Positions 37,389 through 46,156 of a DNA stretch of 64,000 nt are shown in pieces. The translations under genes and the position numbers were made by a program. Position 1 is the first letter of the stretch; the number at the start of each line of letters is the position of its first letter. Location: contig NZ_JADEWO010000016.1 in the NCBI RefSeq assembly GCF_015207605.1, positions 1 to 64,000 of the forward strand, read 5' to 3'. The notes below the pieces were generated by a model. The model was not told where the DNA came from, did not search any database, and worked only from the letters and a program-made list of their open reading frames with translations. This DNA is from Oculatella sp. LEGE 06141. GTDB lineage: Bacteria > Cyanobacteriota > Cyanobacteriia > Elainellales > Elainellaceae.

Positions 37389-38807
37389 ATGTCATGGTCA
37401 GGCTATCCAACTGAATTGAAAGCTTATTCTGATCCCAAAACGTATTATCCACCTGCCCCCGCAATGGCAGGAACGGCATGCTTGTTAGCTGGGTTATTTT
37501 TAGCCTATAGCCTTTATCAATCGGAAACCACACCCGCAACTATGGCGAGGGCAGCAGCCATTCCGGTCGGGGTCAGTTTTCTGGTTAGCGTCTTCTTCGA
37601 TAGCCGCAAGGGACTCTGGAATCTTTTTCGCACTGACCTACTCTGTTTGATTGGGATCTATGGACTTACCCTGGCCGAATTTCTGTTTCCCCAGGAAGAG
37701 TTTGATGCCATGACCACAGTAGCGCAAACTGCCAATTCCTTGAATATGACGCTGCTGGGAACTGCTGGATTGGCGATCGGTCGTCACCTAGTTGCTCCGA
37801 AACCAATGCAGTCGCGCTGGCTGCAGCTTCAAGAGATTTCAAATAAAGCGTTGTTTAATGTCTATGTAGTCTCAGCGCTGCTTGGTTTTCTCTACATGTT
37901 GATGTCCGTCGATTTTGATCCAGTTGCATTCATTGAGGGAATGCTAGGGCCACGATTCACAGAACCTTGGCAACGTGGAAGATTGGGGGGCTGGAACAGT
38001 TTGCTGACGGAGTTAGGGTTACTTCGTTACGTTATTCCTCCTTTAGCCGGAGTGATTTGGAACAGGCGTCGGTTTTATCCAGCTTGGCAAATGCTAATCA
38101 TGGCGGCTATCTTTGCCTTGACATTATTTCACGGCTTTTCAGGTGGAACACGCAACATCTTTGTCGCTTATATCGCTACCTTCCTCATGGGATATTTGCT
38201 GACGTTACCAAAAACCACCTTTAGAAATACAGTAATTCCGATTCTGATTGCTGCCTGGATTTCTGTCTATGGCTCCTATCACATGCTGGAATTTAGAACT
38301 ATGGGGCTGCGTAACTATATTGAAAATCGTGTTTATGAGAGCGAGTCTACCCGTGACACTTTGGCCGTTGATTACAACTTATCCTCCATTGGTCCCCTAG
38401 TGGATGCCATGCCAGCAAGGCATCCTTTTCTAGGAATGGAAATTATTACCTGGTCATTAGTCAGACCAATTCCGCGTGTCTTTCTTCCAGGTAAGCCAGA
38501 GGGATTAAGTGTCAGCATTGAAGAAATTGTGGGGGCGGAAGGATGGACAGTCGCCGTGACCTATCTGGGTGAAAGCTACATGATGGCAGGCTGGTTGGGC
38601 GTCATTGGCATGTCGCTCTTCCTTGGAGCACTGGCAGCTTGGTGGAATCGGATGGCCATGCGACATCAATCAGACTACGCATTGGTGGTGTATGCACTAG
38701 GCTTCTTTGCTGCAGGAATTACCATGCGGAGTATGTTTATGTTGACGACTGCAATCTTACCAGTGCTTGCATTGGTAGCGTTTCAAAAATATGGTCCAAT
38801 CCGCTGA
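37389..38807 (+). CDS. Wzy-like O-antigen/EPS polymerase
   Basis: A multi-pass membrane protein of 472 aa with about ten to eleven hydrophobic segments. It has a large extramembrane loop between about residues 300 and 385 that is rich in charged residues (YIENRVYESESTRDTLAVD). This shape, not a single motif, is what defines Wzy polymerases, which link lipid-bound repeat units on the periplasmic side. Its position among glycosyltransferases supports the call. The N-terminus (about 25 residues) is polar and cytoplasmic. It is the only polymerase candidate in the window. Confidence 0.8.
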   Translation: MSWSGYPTELKAYSDPKTYYPPAPAMAGTACLLAGLFLAYSLYQSETTPATMARAAAIPVGVSFLVSVFFDSRKGLWNLFRTDLLCLIGIYGLTLAEFLFPQEEFDAMTTVAQTANSLNMTLLGTAGLAIGRHLVAPKPMQSRWLQLQEISNKALFNVYVVSALLGFLYMLMSVDFDPVAFIEGMLGPRFTEPWQRGRLGGWNSLLTELGLLRYVIPPLAGVIWNRRRFYPAWQMLIMAAIFALTLFHGFSGGTRNIFVAYIATFLMGYLLTLPKTTFRNTVIPILIAAWISVYGSYHMLEFRTMGLRNYIENRVYESESTRDTLAVDYNLSSIGPLVDAMPARHPFLGMEIITWSLVRPIPRVFLPGKPEGLSVSIEEIVGAEGWTVAVTYLGESYMMAGWLGVIGMSLFLGALAAWWNRMAMRHQSDYALVVYALGFFAAGITMRSMFMLTTAILPVLALVAFQKYGPIR

Positions 38808-38815
38808 TACTCAAC

Positions 38816-40012
38816 ATGAAAATTCTGCATGTGATTCCATCTCTGGGGGTGAGTTTAGGCGGTCCATCTCAGGTGGCGATGAATTTGGTCAAAGCTCTGC
38901 GTGATCTCAGCATTGATACAGAAATCATCGCTACAAATTATGACCATCCACAGCCGTTAGATGTGCCTTTAAATCAGCGAGTAGACTACTGTTTTGAAAG
39001 TGGATCGGTTCCAGTTTGGTTCTTGCCTTACAACCCGCCTGCTGTAAAAGAATTTATTTTCTCTAAAGCATTGACAATATGGTGCTGGCAGCATCTTCAT
39101 CGCTATGATGTGCTGGATAATCACTACTTATTCTCCTATGCATCTACCTGTGCTGCCGCGATCGCCCACCGCAAGAAGATACCCTACACCATTCGAACAA
39201 TGGGTCAATTGTCACCCTGGGCATTGGCGCAAAGTCGAGTCAAAAAACAACTCTACACAGCCTTGATCGAACGCCGTAATTTACACAATGCAGCAGCAAT
39301 TCATTGCACAACTCCAGCTGAAGCAGACGATGTTCGCAGCTTTGGGATTAACACTCCAACCATTACCCTACCATTGGGTGTTAATTTACCAGAGGTCTAT
39401 CCAAATGCTAGAGCAGAGCTGCGACAGAAGTATCGTATTCCGTCTGATACTCCGGTTGTTCTATTTCTCTCCCGTTTACATTATAAGAAACGCCCCGATT
39501 TATTATTAGAGTCCCTTTCTTATCTCAAGGCACAGCGATTTTGTTTTCATGCCATTTTTGCAGGTTCGGGAGAAGTTGACTATCTAGCACAATTGAAGAA
39601 TTTAACCACATCGTTAGGGCTAGACGATTGCGTTTCATTTCCTGGCCTAGTTGTTGGAAAAGACAAAGATTTGCTGTTGCAGGGATCGGATTTATTTGTA
39701 TTACCATCCTTTTCAGAGAACTTTGGCATTGCTGTTGCTGAAGCGCTAGTGGCCGGTTGTCCTGTAGTCATTACTCCAGGGATTCAAATCGCGCCTGATA
39801 TTGCTTCAGCGCAAGCCGGATTCGTTGTTGAGGGGGCAAAAGAGTCCGTTGCTGAGGCGATCGCACAACTCCTAAAGTCTCCAGAACTCCGGCACGAGTA
39901 TGGAATGAATGGCCAGCGGTTAGCTAGAGAACGCTACTCCTGGAGGGCGATCGCACAGGAACTCACTACGGTGTATCAAGCTATTATTGATCGCCAACCT
40001 CTGTCACATTAA
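38816..40012 (+). CDS. Glycosyltransferase family 4
   Basis: A GT-B enzyme (398 aa from the ATG at 38816). It starts MKILHVIPSLGVSLGGPSQV, where the SLGGPSQ loop binds the acceptor. The donor half has LFLSRLHYKKRPDLLLESL, FAGSGEVDYLAQL and LPSFSENFGIAVAEALVAG. The ENFGIAVAEAL motif carries the expected glutamates. The frame is open upstream to 38639, but that part overlaps the Wzy-like gene and lacks family character. The gene follows the Wzy-like stop by 8 bp. Confidence 0.92.
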   Translation: MKILHVIPSLGVSLGGPSQVAMNLVKALRDLSIDTEIIATNYDHPQPLDVPLNQRVDYCFESGSVPVWFLPYNPPAVKEFIFSKALTIWCWQHLHRYDVLDNHYLFSYASTCAAAIAHRKKIPYTIRTMGQLSPWALAQSRVKKQLYTALIERRNLHNAAAIHCTTPAEADDVRSFGINTPTITLPLGVNLPEVYPNARAELRQKYRIPSDTPVVLFLSRLHYKKRPDLLLESLSYLKAQRFCFHAIFAGSGEVDYLAQLKNLTTSLGLDDCVSFPGLVVGKDKDLLLQGSDLFVLPSFSENFGIAVAEALVAGCPVVITPGIQIAPDIASAQAGFVVEGAKESVAEAIAQLLKSPELRHEYGMNGQRLARERYSWRAIAQELTTVYQAIIDRQPLSH

Positions 40013-40052
40013 AGCTTCATCTAGTTGAATAATTATCAATTCATTACCACCA

Positions 40053-40670
40053 ATGAAACGCTTGCGCCGTCGATTTAGGGGAACCGAATTGCTGCGGTTT
40101 GCTATTTTAGGGGTTTTGATTGGTTGGATCAGCATTATTCCAGTACGGTTAGCGATCGCATCCCATCAATCGCCCCATCCGGAGGGCATTTTCATATTGG
40201 GAGGCGATCCCAGTCGAGAAGCGGCTGCCGCAACAATTGCCAAATACTATCCAACATTGGATATTTGGGTTTCCGGCAGTAGCGAAACCCCGGAACGGGC
40301 AAAAGCTATTTTTCGTGCAGCAGGCGTCGCTGTCGAACGGCTCACCCTCGATTATGCAGCAAGCGATACCGTCACAAATTTTACAACCCTTGTACCAGAG
40401 TTTAAGCAGCGCAACCTTCGTCACCTGTATCTGGTTACATCTGATTTCCATATGTCGCGAGCAAAGGCGATCGCCACAATTGTTTTAGGCAGCCAAGGAA
40501 TCACCTTCACCCCTGTCTCTGTTCCCAGTAATGAAGAAAAGGAATCAACGCTCCGGATTGTACGAGACATTTGTCGATCGTTCCTTTGGTTAATTACAGG
40601 CCAAACCGGTGCAACGCTGGGCGAATCCCTCATTCAAAAATTGGCTCATCTTCAGGTGAGGGGACTTTAA
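40053..40670 (+). CDS. YdcF family (DUF218) protein 1
   Basis: A 205-residue protein with one N-terminal membrane segment (LLRFAILGVLIGWISIIPV), so it should be anchored with the main domain outside the cytoplasm. Family motifs are GIFILGGDPSRE, a VSGSSETPERA loop, DTVTNF and LVTSDFHMSRA. Members (YdcF, SanA, ElyC) are linked to envelope integrity in other bacteria, without a proven reaction. A second, clearly related copy follows at 40866-41462, so this is a tandem duplication. It ends the EPS run that begins with the WecA-like gene, and may act on the finished polymer; that role is an inference. Confidence 0.85.
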   Translation: MKRLRRRFRGTELLRFAILGVLIGWISIIPVRLAIASHQSPHPEGIFILGGDPSREAAAATIAKYYPTLDIWVSGSSETPERAKAIFRAAGVAVERLTLDYAASDTVTNFTTLVPEFKQRNLRHLYLVTSDFHMSRAKAIATIVLGSQGITFTPVSVPSNEEKESTLRIVRDICRSFLWLITGQTGATLGESLIQKLAHLQVRGL

Positions 40671-40865
40671 ACCAGTCTTGTTGCAGCCAGTGTCAGTGCA
40701 GAACGGTTATACCATCATCAGCTTTATAGCCTTGCTGCCCTGTTCCAAAAAACAGTGGCAAATGATGACATAGCGGCATGACATAGCACTAAAATTCGCC
40801 GTTAGAATACTGAAAGCAGTTTGTCCTACAACTGTAATCAGGATTTGACATGGTTATGTGCAGTC

Positions 40866-41462
40866 ATGCTCTACCCTTCTCTGCGAAGACGCTTGTTAAT
40901 GGGATGGTTTATTGCAGGAATTTTAGTTGCCCTGCTAGGTGTTATTCCAGTGCGGTTGGCGATCGCTCGTTATCAAGCACCTTATCCACAAGCAATTCTA
41001 ACGCTGGGTGGAGATCCTAGACGGGAACAGTTAGCAGCGCAGCTTGCACAAGACAACGCTGCGTTGAAGGTGTGGATTTCAACGGGGCAAACGCCTGAAA
41101 AAAGCCAAGCAATATTTCAGGCGATCGGGGTCAGTGAAGAGCGTTACCATCTCGATTTTCGAGCGACAGATACAGTAACGAACTTCACGACGCTTGTACC
41201 AGAGTTTAAGCGTCGTGGAATTCAGCATATTTACGTGGTTACGTCTGATTACCACATGCCACGGGCAATGGTCATCGCTACGATTGTTTTGGGCTATGAG
41301 GGCATTGCTTTTACCCCGGTTTCTGTTCCCTCTACTCGATCTGAGGAATCGTGGCTGCGGATCGTGCGGGATGGCGGGCGATCTTTGCTGTGGATTGCAA
41401 CAGGACGAACTGGCGTAAGAGTAGGGCGATCGCTGCAAGAGACGCTCTTACGCTGGATGTAG
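40866..41462 (+). CDS. YdcF family (DUF218) protein 2, tandem paralogue
   Basis: The 198-residue protein has the same layout as its upstream neighbour: an N-terminal membrane segment (LLMGWFIAGILVALLGVIPV), then AILTLGGDPRRE, DTVTNFTTLVPEFKRR and VTSDYHMPRA. The two paralogues share stretches such as VIPVRLAIA/IIPVRLAIA and TFTPVSVPS/AFTPVSVPS. I chose the ATG at 40866; a TTG at 40821 is in frame but would add 15 residues before the membrane segment. It is separated from its twin by 195 bp. An imperfect hairpin (about 41499-41530) follows the stop. Confidence 0.85.
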   Translation: MLYPSLRRRLLMGWFIAGILVALLGVIPVRLAIARYQAPYPQAILTLGGDPRREQLAAQLAQDNAALKVWISTGQTPEKSQAIFQAIGVSEERYHLDFRATDTVTNFTTLVPEFKRRGIQHIYVVTSDYHMPRAMVIATIVLGYEGIAFTPVSVPSTRSEESWLRIVRDGGRSLLWIATGRTGVRVGRSLQETLLRWM

Positions 41463-42024
41463 CAGAACGGTGGTGACGTGATGAGCGTTAGCGTTTAGTA
41501 TACGTCTTCAAACGAATCTGAAGCGTATAACTCCAATTTCAGAAAATACTACGACTGCTTTCAGTATTGACGCTAAAGATTATGAAGCAAACTGGTAACA
41601 ATAACAACACAGTAATTGTAGTAACATAAAGACAAGGTGAATCTACGTACGTAACAGTAGAAACTCAGTATAGAAAACGTATACTCAAATGGTGCCTCGG
41701 TATTGAGTATCTATTCGTTTTAATGCTGTTCCCGCTGATGTTGTTTGGCTCAATGCTACATCAGAGTCAGAGCAGCTCAGTTTTACAGGACTGTATCACC
41801 ACGAACACTCACAAGGTAAACCTCGCTCAAGATCAAGGCCGCAAATTGCTTGTACTTAACCGTGTAAGGTGCCTACCTCAATTTTCGATATCACTGTCGG
41901 AATGGATAGCGTTTCTACCACTCTCAACCCGCCCTTTTGCTGGTCATTCAACCTCACACTTAATCTCCGAGGGTGGATAGAACTTTGTTGATATGGTCAC
42001 AGCACATTCACATTCAGGACAATC
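41463..42024. other. Intergenic region upstream of PTPA-CTERM protein 2
   Basis: About 560 bases with no supported gene. An imperfect hairpin (ATACGTCTTCA/TGAAGCGTAT, 41499-41530) may end the EPS transcript. A short open frame at 41723-41980 lacks family character. The AT-rich part at 41540-41720 probably holds a promoter. Confidence 0.4.
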
Positions 42025-42771
42025 ATGAAACAACAACTCTTAACTGGTGCTCTCGCCGTAGGCGCTGTAGCAATTGGTTCTTTAGTGCAGGTAAATCCTG
42101 CAGAAGCACTCACTTTAACTAGCCAGTTGTTGGGAGATCCACGCGCAAACAACCCAGATGGATTAATTGTTGACGTAACAGTTAAAACGGGTACAGATGC
42201 TGGGCTGTCAACTAACCAGGCGCTTTGGACTGTGGACATTAATTCTCCACTGCATTCGAACATCAAACTTGGACAATTTTTCTTCAATCTTGCAAATGCA
42301 GCAGCCAGCAATTACACGTTCTCTGGATTCAACCCTACAGGTTGGGCAATTCAAACACCAGCTAATAATGCTAATGGCTCAGGTAGTGCTGACTTTATCT
42401 TCAAGGCTCTAGATCCATCGGGACCACCTAATGCTGCTAACGTGACAAACAACACCAACCTCTCCTTTATAATGACTAAGGGCTTAGGAGCAATCACAGA
42501 AGCCGATTTTCTGACCGCTCCTTTCGCTACAAGTAACAACAACCTCCTTGGTTCTTTTCACTTAGGAGCGCATTTGCAATCACTGACGGTTAACGCAACA
42601 ACTTGTCCTTCAAAGAGTACATGTCGTGACAGTGGATTTGCAAGGGGCAACTATACCTCTACTCCTATTCCAACTCCCGCCCTGCTTCCTGGCTTGATTG
42701 GTATGGGCGTTGCGGCTCTACGGAAGAAGAAGGGTGAGCAAAATTTGGAATCGGTAGCACAAGAAGCTTAG
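42025..42771 (+). CDS. PTPA-CTERM sorting-domain protein 2
   Basis: A secreted protein of 248 aa. It has a signal peptide (LLTGALAVGAVAIGSLVQV, then NPAEA-LT) and a C-terminal sorting signal: PIPTPALLPGL, a hydrophobic helix (IGMGVAAL) and RKKKGE, from residue 216. The tail is almost the same as that of the next gene (43139), including the final ESVAQEA/EAVAQDA. The body is Ala/Asn/Thr-rich and beta-like, with CPSKSTC as a possible disulfide loop; the family is unknown. The likely sorting enzyme is the exosortase at 14281, about 27 kb away in the same island. Confidence 0.88.
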   Translation: MKQQLLTGALAVGAVAIGSLVQVNPAEALTLTSQLLGDPRANNPDGLIVDVTVKTGTDAGLSTNQALWTVDINSPLHSNIKLGQFFFNLANAAASNYTFSGFNPTGWAIQTPANNANGSGSADFIFKALDPSGPPNAANVTNNTNLSFIMTKGLGAITEADFLTAPFATSNNNLLGSFHLGAHLQSLTVNATTCPSKSTCRDSGFARGNYTSTPIPTPALLPGLIGMGVAALRKKKGEQNLESVAQEA

Positions 42772-42870
42772 GAAGACATTTGTAATCTTGATAGGCTTCG
42801 AATGATATTGATTTATTGACCCTCAAACATCTCAATATCTCCTCTTAGTGAAGGAGTGGTTAAGCATCAC

Positions 42871-43030
42871 AAAATCCCCCTTGAAAAGGCAGGGCTACTT
42901 TATTGTCGTTGGAGAAATCATAGAAGCCTTGAGTCTTCGTTCAGCCTCAAATGGTACCTAAACGAGAAATGAATGTTACAGATTTTCTTTGATGACCTTT
43001 AATTAGCCCTGCTTTGAAAAGGGGAATTTT
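42871..43030. repeat. Short element with imperfect 27-bp inverted ends
   Basis: AAAATCCCCCTTGAAAAGGC plus AGGGCTA (42871-42897) is an imperfect inverted repeat of the 27 bases at 43004-43030 (TAGCCCTGCTTTGAAAAGGG plus GAATTTT). About 106 bases without an open frame lie between. The ends differ from the other repeat family in the window. It fills much of the gap between the two PTPA-CTERM genes; the remaining gap sequence shows nothing else. Confidence 0.55.
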
Positions 43031-43138
43031 ATAGAAGTTGGCATAGTCGTTCTTTAGTCTCACCTTCCAAGTCGTGTAAAGCTTACTGGAAAAGAGATTG
43101 ATTGTTGTTATGTTTATTCCCCCTTTCTTGAGGAATCA

Positions 43139-43867
43139 ATGAAAAACTTTCTGGCTGGCACCTTGATTGCAGGCACATTAGCAATCAGCTCTTTGATGCA
43201 GGCGTGCCCTGCCGAAGCCGTCACATTTGAGTCTTTGCCGCTTCTAACTGATAACGACTTTCGAGACCTTCTCAATTCTGGTGACTTTGTTGAAAGTTTT
43301 GTGGTTGAGGGACGAATTGGAACCGGATCTAGCGGAATACACAGCGAACGAGAGTTGGGAATCAACAATTTATTGGGTCAACCGCTAGTTGCTGGTCAAC
43401 TTGCAAATTGGGCAAGCCCTTACAATTTTTCTTTAATGTTTGATGGCAATAACATCACCTACAAACTTGATAATCAAACATTGACTACAACGGTGGGAGC
43501 AAAGGTTAATCGCATCTTGGTTCGTACTTTTGCTCAAAGCGGTAAAGGTAACGTAACCCTATCCGATCTAGTGTTCAATGGTGAAGTCTTCAGTGGACTC
43601 TTAACTTCTGATGGAGCTGGTGGAAATGATGTCTCATACTTGAATATCACTGGCTTTTCTACGCCGTTTACTTTAACTGGGAAAGCTTTAATTTCCGCTA
43701 ATAATGGAGCTGCACGCTCTCAATTAGCCTACCAATTTAAAGCAGGTTTTTCTCCAGAGCCTATCCCTACTCCGGCTTTGCTTCCTGGTCTGATCGGTAT
43801 GGGTGTTGCGGTTCTGCGTAAGAAGCAAGATGAGGAAGATGTGGAAGCGGTAGCACAAGATGCCTAG
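43139..43867 (+). CDS. PTPA-CTERM sorting-domain protein 3
   Basis: A secreted protein of 242 aa with a signal peptide (LAGTLIAGTLAISSLMQA, then CPAEA-VT) and the C-terminal signal PIPTPALLPGLIGMGVAVLR followed by KKQDEE, from residue 210. The body contains several short beta-like segments and a Gly/Asn-rich turn region, with no family I recognise. Because its tail closely matches that of the upstream protein while the bodies differ, the pair suggests domain shuffling onto a common sorting tail. A strong terminator follows at 43918. Processing by the exosortase of the same island is an inference. Confidence 0.88.
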   Translation: MKNFLAGTLIAGTLAISSLMQACPAEAVTFESLPLLTDNDFRDLLNSGDFVESFVVEGRIGTGSSGIHSERELGINNLLGQPLVAGQLANWASPYNFSLMFDGNNITYKLDNQTLTTTVGAKVNRILVRTFAQSGKGNVTLSDLVFNGEVFSGLLTSDGAGGNDVSYLNITGFSTPFTLTGKALISANNGAARSQLAYQFKAGFSPEPIPTPALLPGLIGMGVAVLRKKQDEEDVEAVAQDA

Positions 43868-43917
43868 AAGCTCTTAAGGGACGTTCCTAACCACCGTTCA
43901 TAACAATTGAATCAACA

Positions 43918-43957
43918 CGATCGCACACCCACTTCTATTCGTGCGATCGCTTTTTTA
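43918..43957 (+). terminator. Rho-independent terminator after PTPA-CTERM protein 3
   Basis: CGATCGCAC (43918-43926) pairs perfectly with GTGCGATCG (43941-43949) around a 14-base loop, and CTTTTTTAT follows. It is 50 bp past the stop and separates the PTPA-CTERM gene from the WcaF-like gene. The stem embeds HIP1-type GCGATCGC sequence. Confidence 0.85.
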
Positions 43958-43984
43958 TCATGCAAAAGAGTAATAGAGTTTCCT

Positions 43985-44581
43985 ATGTATCTCGATCGCT
44001 ACACCACTGGAAGCTATACACCGGGCGCACCCTATTGGAAACAACTCCTGTGGTATTTCATTGGTTCACCTTTGGTGCAAAGCTATTGGCTACCGATGTC
44101 AGGGCTAAAAGTTTGGTTACTGCAACAATTTGGTGCGGCGATCGGTCAAGGTGTACGAATTAAAACAGGTGTACGAGTCAAATTTCCCTGGCGGCTCACC
44201 CTTGGCGATTTTGTCTGGATTGGGGAAGATGCCTGGATTGATAACCTGGCGCAGGTAACGATCGAGAGTCACGTTTGTATTTCCCAGGGGGTTTATCTGT
44301 GTACCGGAAATCACAATTGGAGTGAGCCTGATTTTCGATTAATTACCGCACCGATTCATATTCAAGCAGGCAGTTGGATTGCAGCAAAAGCGGTTATTGG
44401 TCCCGGAGTCACGGTCGGCCAAGGAGCCGTGTTGACATTGGGCGGAGTCACGGTGCGATCGCTCGAACCAATGACGATTTATGCGGGTAATCCAGCACAG
44501 GCCATCAAACCCAGAAAGGTAAGCGAGCTACAGCCCCTTTTGCCAGATCTGAGCGATCGCATGAGTGAAGAGCGGTGTTGA
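43985..44581 (+). CDS. WcaF-like acetyltransferase (hexapeptide family)
   Basis: A hexapeptide acyltransferase of 198 aa of the colanic-acid WcaF type. The family opening (GAPYWKQLLWYFIGSPL) is followed by GAAIGQGVRIKTGVRVKFPW, WIGEDAWIDNLAQVTI and CISQGVYLCTGNHNW, which holds the catalytic-site histidine. Then come SWIAAKAVIGPGVTV and YAGNPAQAIKPR. It probably acetylates an EPS sugar. I chose the ATG at 43985, just downstream of the terminator; the frame is open to 43907 but that overlaps the terminator. It is the last gene of the EPS island. Confidence 0.92.
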   Translation: MYLDRYTTGSYTPGAPYWKQLLWYFIGSPLVQSYWLPMSGLKVWLLQQFGAAIGQGVRIKTGVRVKFPWRLTLGDFVWIGEDAWIDNLAQVTIESHVCISQGVYLCTGNHNWSEPDFRLITAPIHIQAGSWIAAKAVIGPGVTVGQGAVLTLGGVTVRSLEPMTIYAGNPAQAIKPRKVSELQPLLPDLSDRMSEERC

Positions 44582-44621
44582 ACCAATGACTCCAGCTTGA
44601 GCAATCGCCGAACGGATCGAA

Positions 44622-45473
44622 CTATGCGCGTGTTGCAAACCGGGACGCGCCCGCTGCGGCGATCGACACCAGCAGGATGGCGATCATGGCACGAAGGCTG
44701 AGGGTTTCTCCTAACACAATGAACCCAATCAGTGCGGCGGCCACGGGTTCTAAACTGAGCAACACGCCAAAGAGTTGCACTGGCAAAAAGCGAAGCGCCT
44801 CCAGTTCAAATGAATAGGGAATCGCTGAGGATAGTAACGCCACCCCAAACCCAACCAGCAGCACGATAGGGTTCAACAGATCCGAGCCACCCGACCAGAT
44901 CCCAATGGGCAACAGCACCACAGTACCAACCGCCATCGCCAAGGCCAGTCCGGCTCCGCCCGGTAGCGCCCGACCCACCCTGGCCGAAAGAAGAATATAA
45001 GCCGCCCAAAAGCCCCCTGCGAGAAAGGCCAAAGCAATGCCAATCGGGTCCAGCACAAGCCCACCAATCGGTGTGAGTAGCCCAATGCCAATTGCGGCCA
45101 GCACTACCCACAGGCCATCCAGCAGTTTGCGAGAGTTGGCGATCGCCACTCCCAACGGGCCAATAAATTCGATCGTGACTCCAATCCCTAGCGGAATCCG
45201 CTCAACCGCCAGATAAAAGGTCAGGTTCATCAGGGATAATGCCAGCCCAAATAATACCAGCGATCGCCAGTGGCTTTGCCAGTCTTGCTTTTGCGGTTTC
45301 CACAGCAGCAACAGCACGATCGCCGCAAACCCAACCCGAAGCAGTGCCACCCCTGCCGGATTCATCACTTCAAACAATCGTTTAGCGATCGCTGAACCCA
45401 GTTGAGTCGAGCCAATCGCCAGGAAAAGAAGGCTGGTCGGAGGAATGGTTGGAATGGAACGGAGAAGCTTCAT
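44622..45473 (-). CDS. EamA/RhtA-like inner-membrane exporter
   Basis: A ten-helix membrane protein of 283 aa built from two EamA units. The N-terminus (LLFLAIGSTQLGSAIAKRLF) and FIGPLGVA match the RhtA type, which exports threonine, homoserine or related amino acids in other bacteria; the substrate here is not known. The second EamA unit ends in SLEPVAAALIGFIVLGE, the usual family signature. It is convergent with the WcaF-like gene (40 bp between the stops) and does not belong to the EPS operon. Confidence 0.88.
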   Translation of the reverse strand: MKLLRSIPTIPPTSLLFLAIGSTQLGSAIAKRLFEVMNPAGVALLRVGFAAIVLLLLWKPQKQDWQSHWRSLVLFGLALSLMNLTFYLAVERIPLGIGVTIEFIGPLGVAIANSRKLLDGLWVVLAAIGIGLLTPIGGLVLDPIGIALAFLAGGFWAAYILLSARVGRALPGGAGLALAMAVGTVVLLPIGIWSGGSDLLNPIVLLVGFGVALLSSAIPYSFELEALRFLPVQLFGVLLSLEPVAAALIGFIVLGETLSLRAMIAILLVSIAAAGASRFATRA

Positions 45474-45568
45474 GCGAATCTAGCGAAATCCAGTAGGTAG
45501 ACACACATCATTTGACCATTGATAGCCGTTGATAGCCGTTGGAAACGTCATTCGCATCCCTCACCGGA

Positions 45569-45880
45569 TTAGACCAAACCGCTACCAGACTGCAAGTCGG
45601 CCATCAGCAAGTTGATCCGTTCTGCCACATCTGCCTTACCTTCCGGGTCAGCCTCGCGCAGAAACACGTCTAGAATGAACCAGCGGCACAGCAACGGGTC
45701 TGTTTGCACCAAATTCAGCATGATGCCGTTTAGCACTTCGGTGAGCAGTGATTCTGGCAGGCGATGTAAATGGTCGCAAATGGCGATCGCATCTCCCAAT
45801 TTGCGGGTCTGGTTGGTAACGACGATCGCGGCAACGACCGCATTAACCAGGCTGTTCAGGCTATCTTCTAAATCATCCAT
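45569..45880 (-). CDS. Small hypothetical protein
   Basis: A 103-residue, acidic, mainly helical protein (NSLVNAVVAAIVVTNQTRKL, LPESLLTEVLNGIMLNLVQT, ADPEGKADVAERINLLMADL). It has no membrane segment and no motif I recognise. The composition is coding-like and the opposite strand has no competing gene. Its start lies 40 bp from a cluster of three 11-bp direct repeats (45920-45952), which could be its promoter region. It may also be a fragment of a larger family. Confidence 0.6.
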   Translation of the reverse strand: MDDLEDSLNSLVNAVVAAIVVTNQTRKLGDAIAICDHLHRLPESLLTEVLNGIMLNLVQTDPLLCRWFILDVFLREADPEGKADVAERINLLMADLQSGSGLV

Positions 45881-45919
45881 GCGTCAGGGGAAGCACGACG
45901 GCTGCAAACAAGGCATTTC

Positions 45920-45952
45920 TGTCCAAAATTTGTCCAAAATTTGTTCAAAAGA
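45920..45952. repeat. Three tandem 11-bp direct repeats (TGTCCAAAATT)
   Basis: TGTCCAAAATT occurs at 45920-45930 and 45931-45941, followed by the related TGTTCAAAAGA at 45942-45952. The 11-base period equals about one helical turn, as in arrays bound by a regulator. They lie between the divergently transcribed small hypothetical gene and the large kinase. Confidence 0.6.
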
Positions 45953-46156
45953 GTATTAAGCAATTGAACCGTCCTGACCCAGCCTCTATCTTTAGATAGA
46001 GAGGGTTTGTTCTATTTTTTGCCAGATAATAGCTTATCCACTTGTAGAATAAGCTGCATCTTGCCGCGTCAATCAGGATTCGTTTAAGTTTTATCCTGGT
46101 AGAGACACTGTCATTCCCAAAACAATACCTTGTCACGTCACCTGAAGGTTTAAGCT

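Noticed and set aside
41723-41980. Plus-strand 85-codon open frame upstream of PTPA-CTERM protein 2
   Set aside because: Begins with a short hydrophobic stretch but has no sorting tail, no family match and no clear ribosome site.
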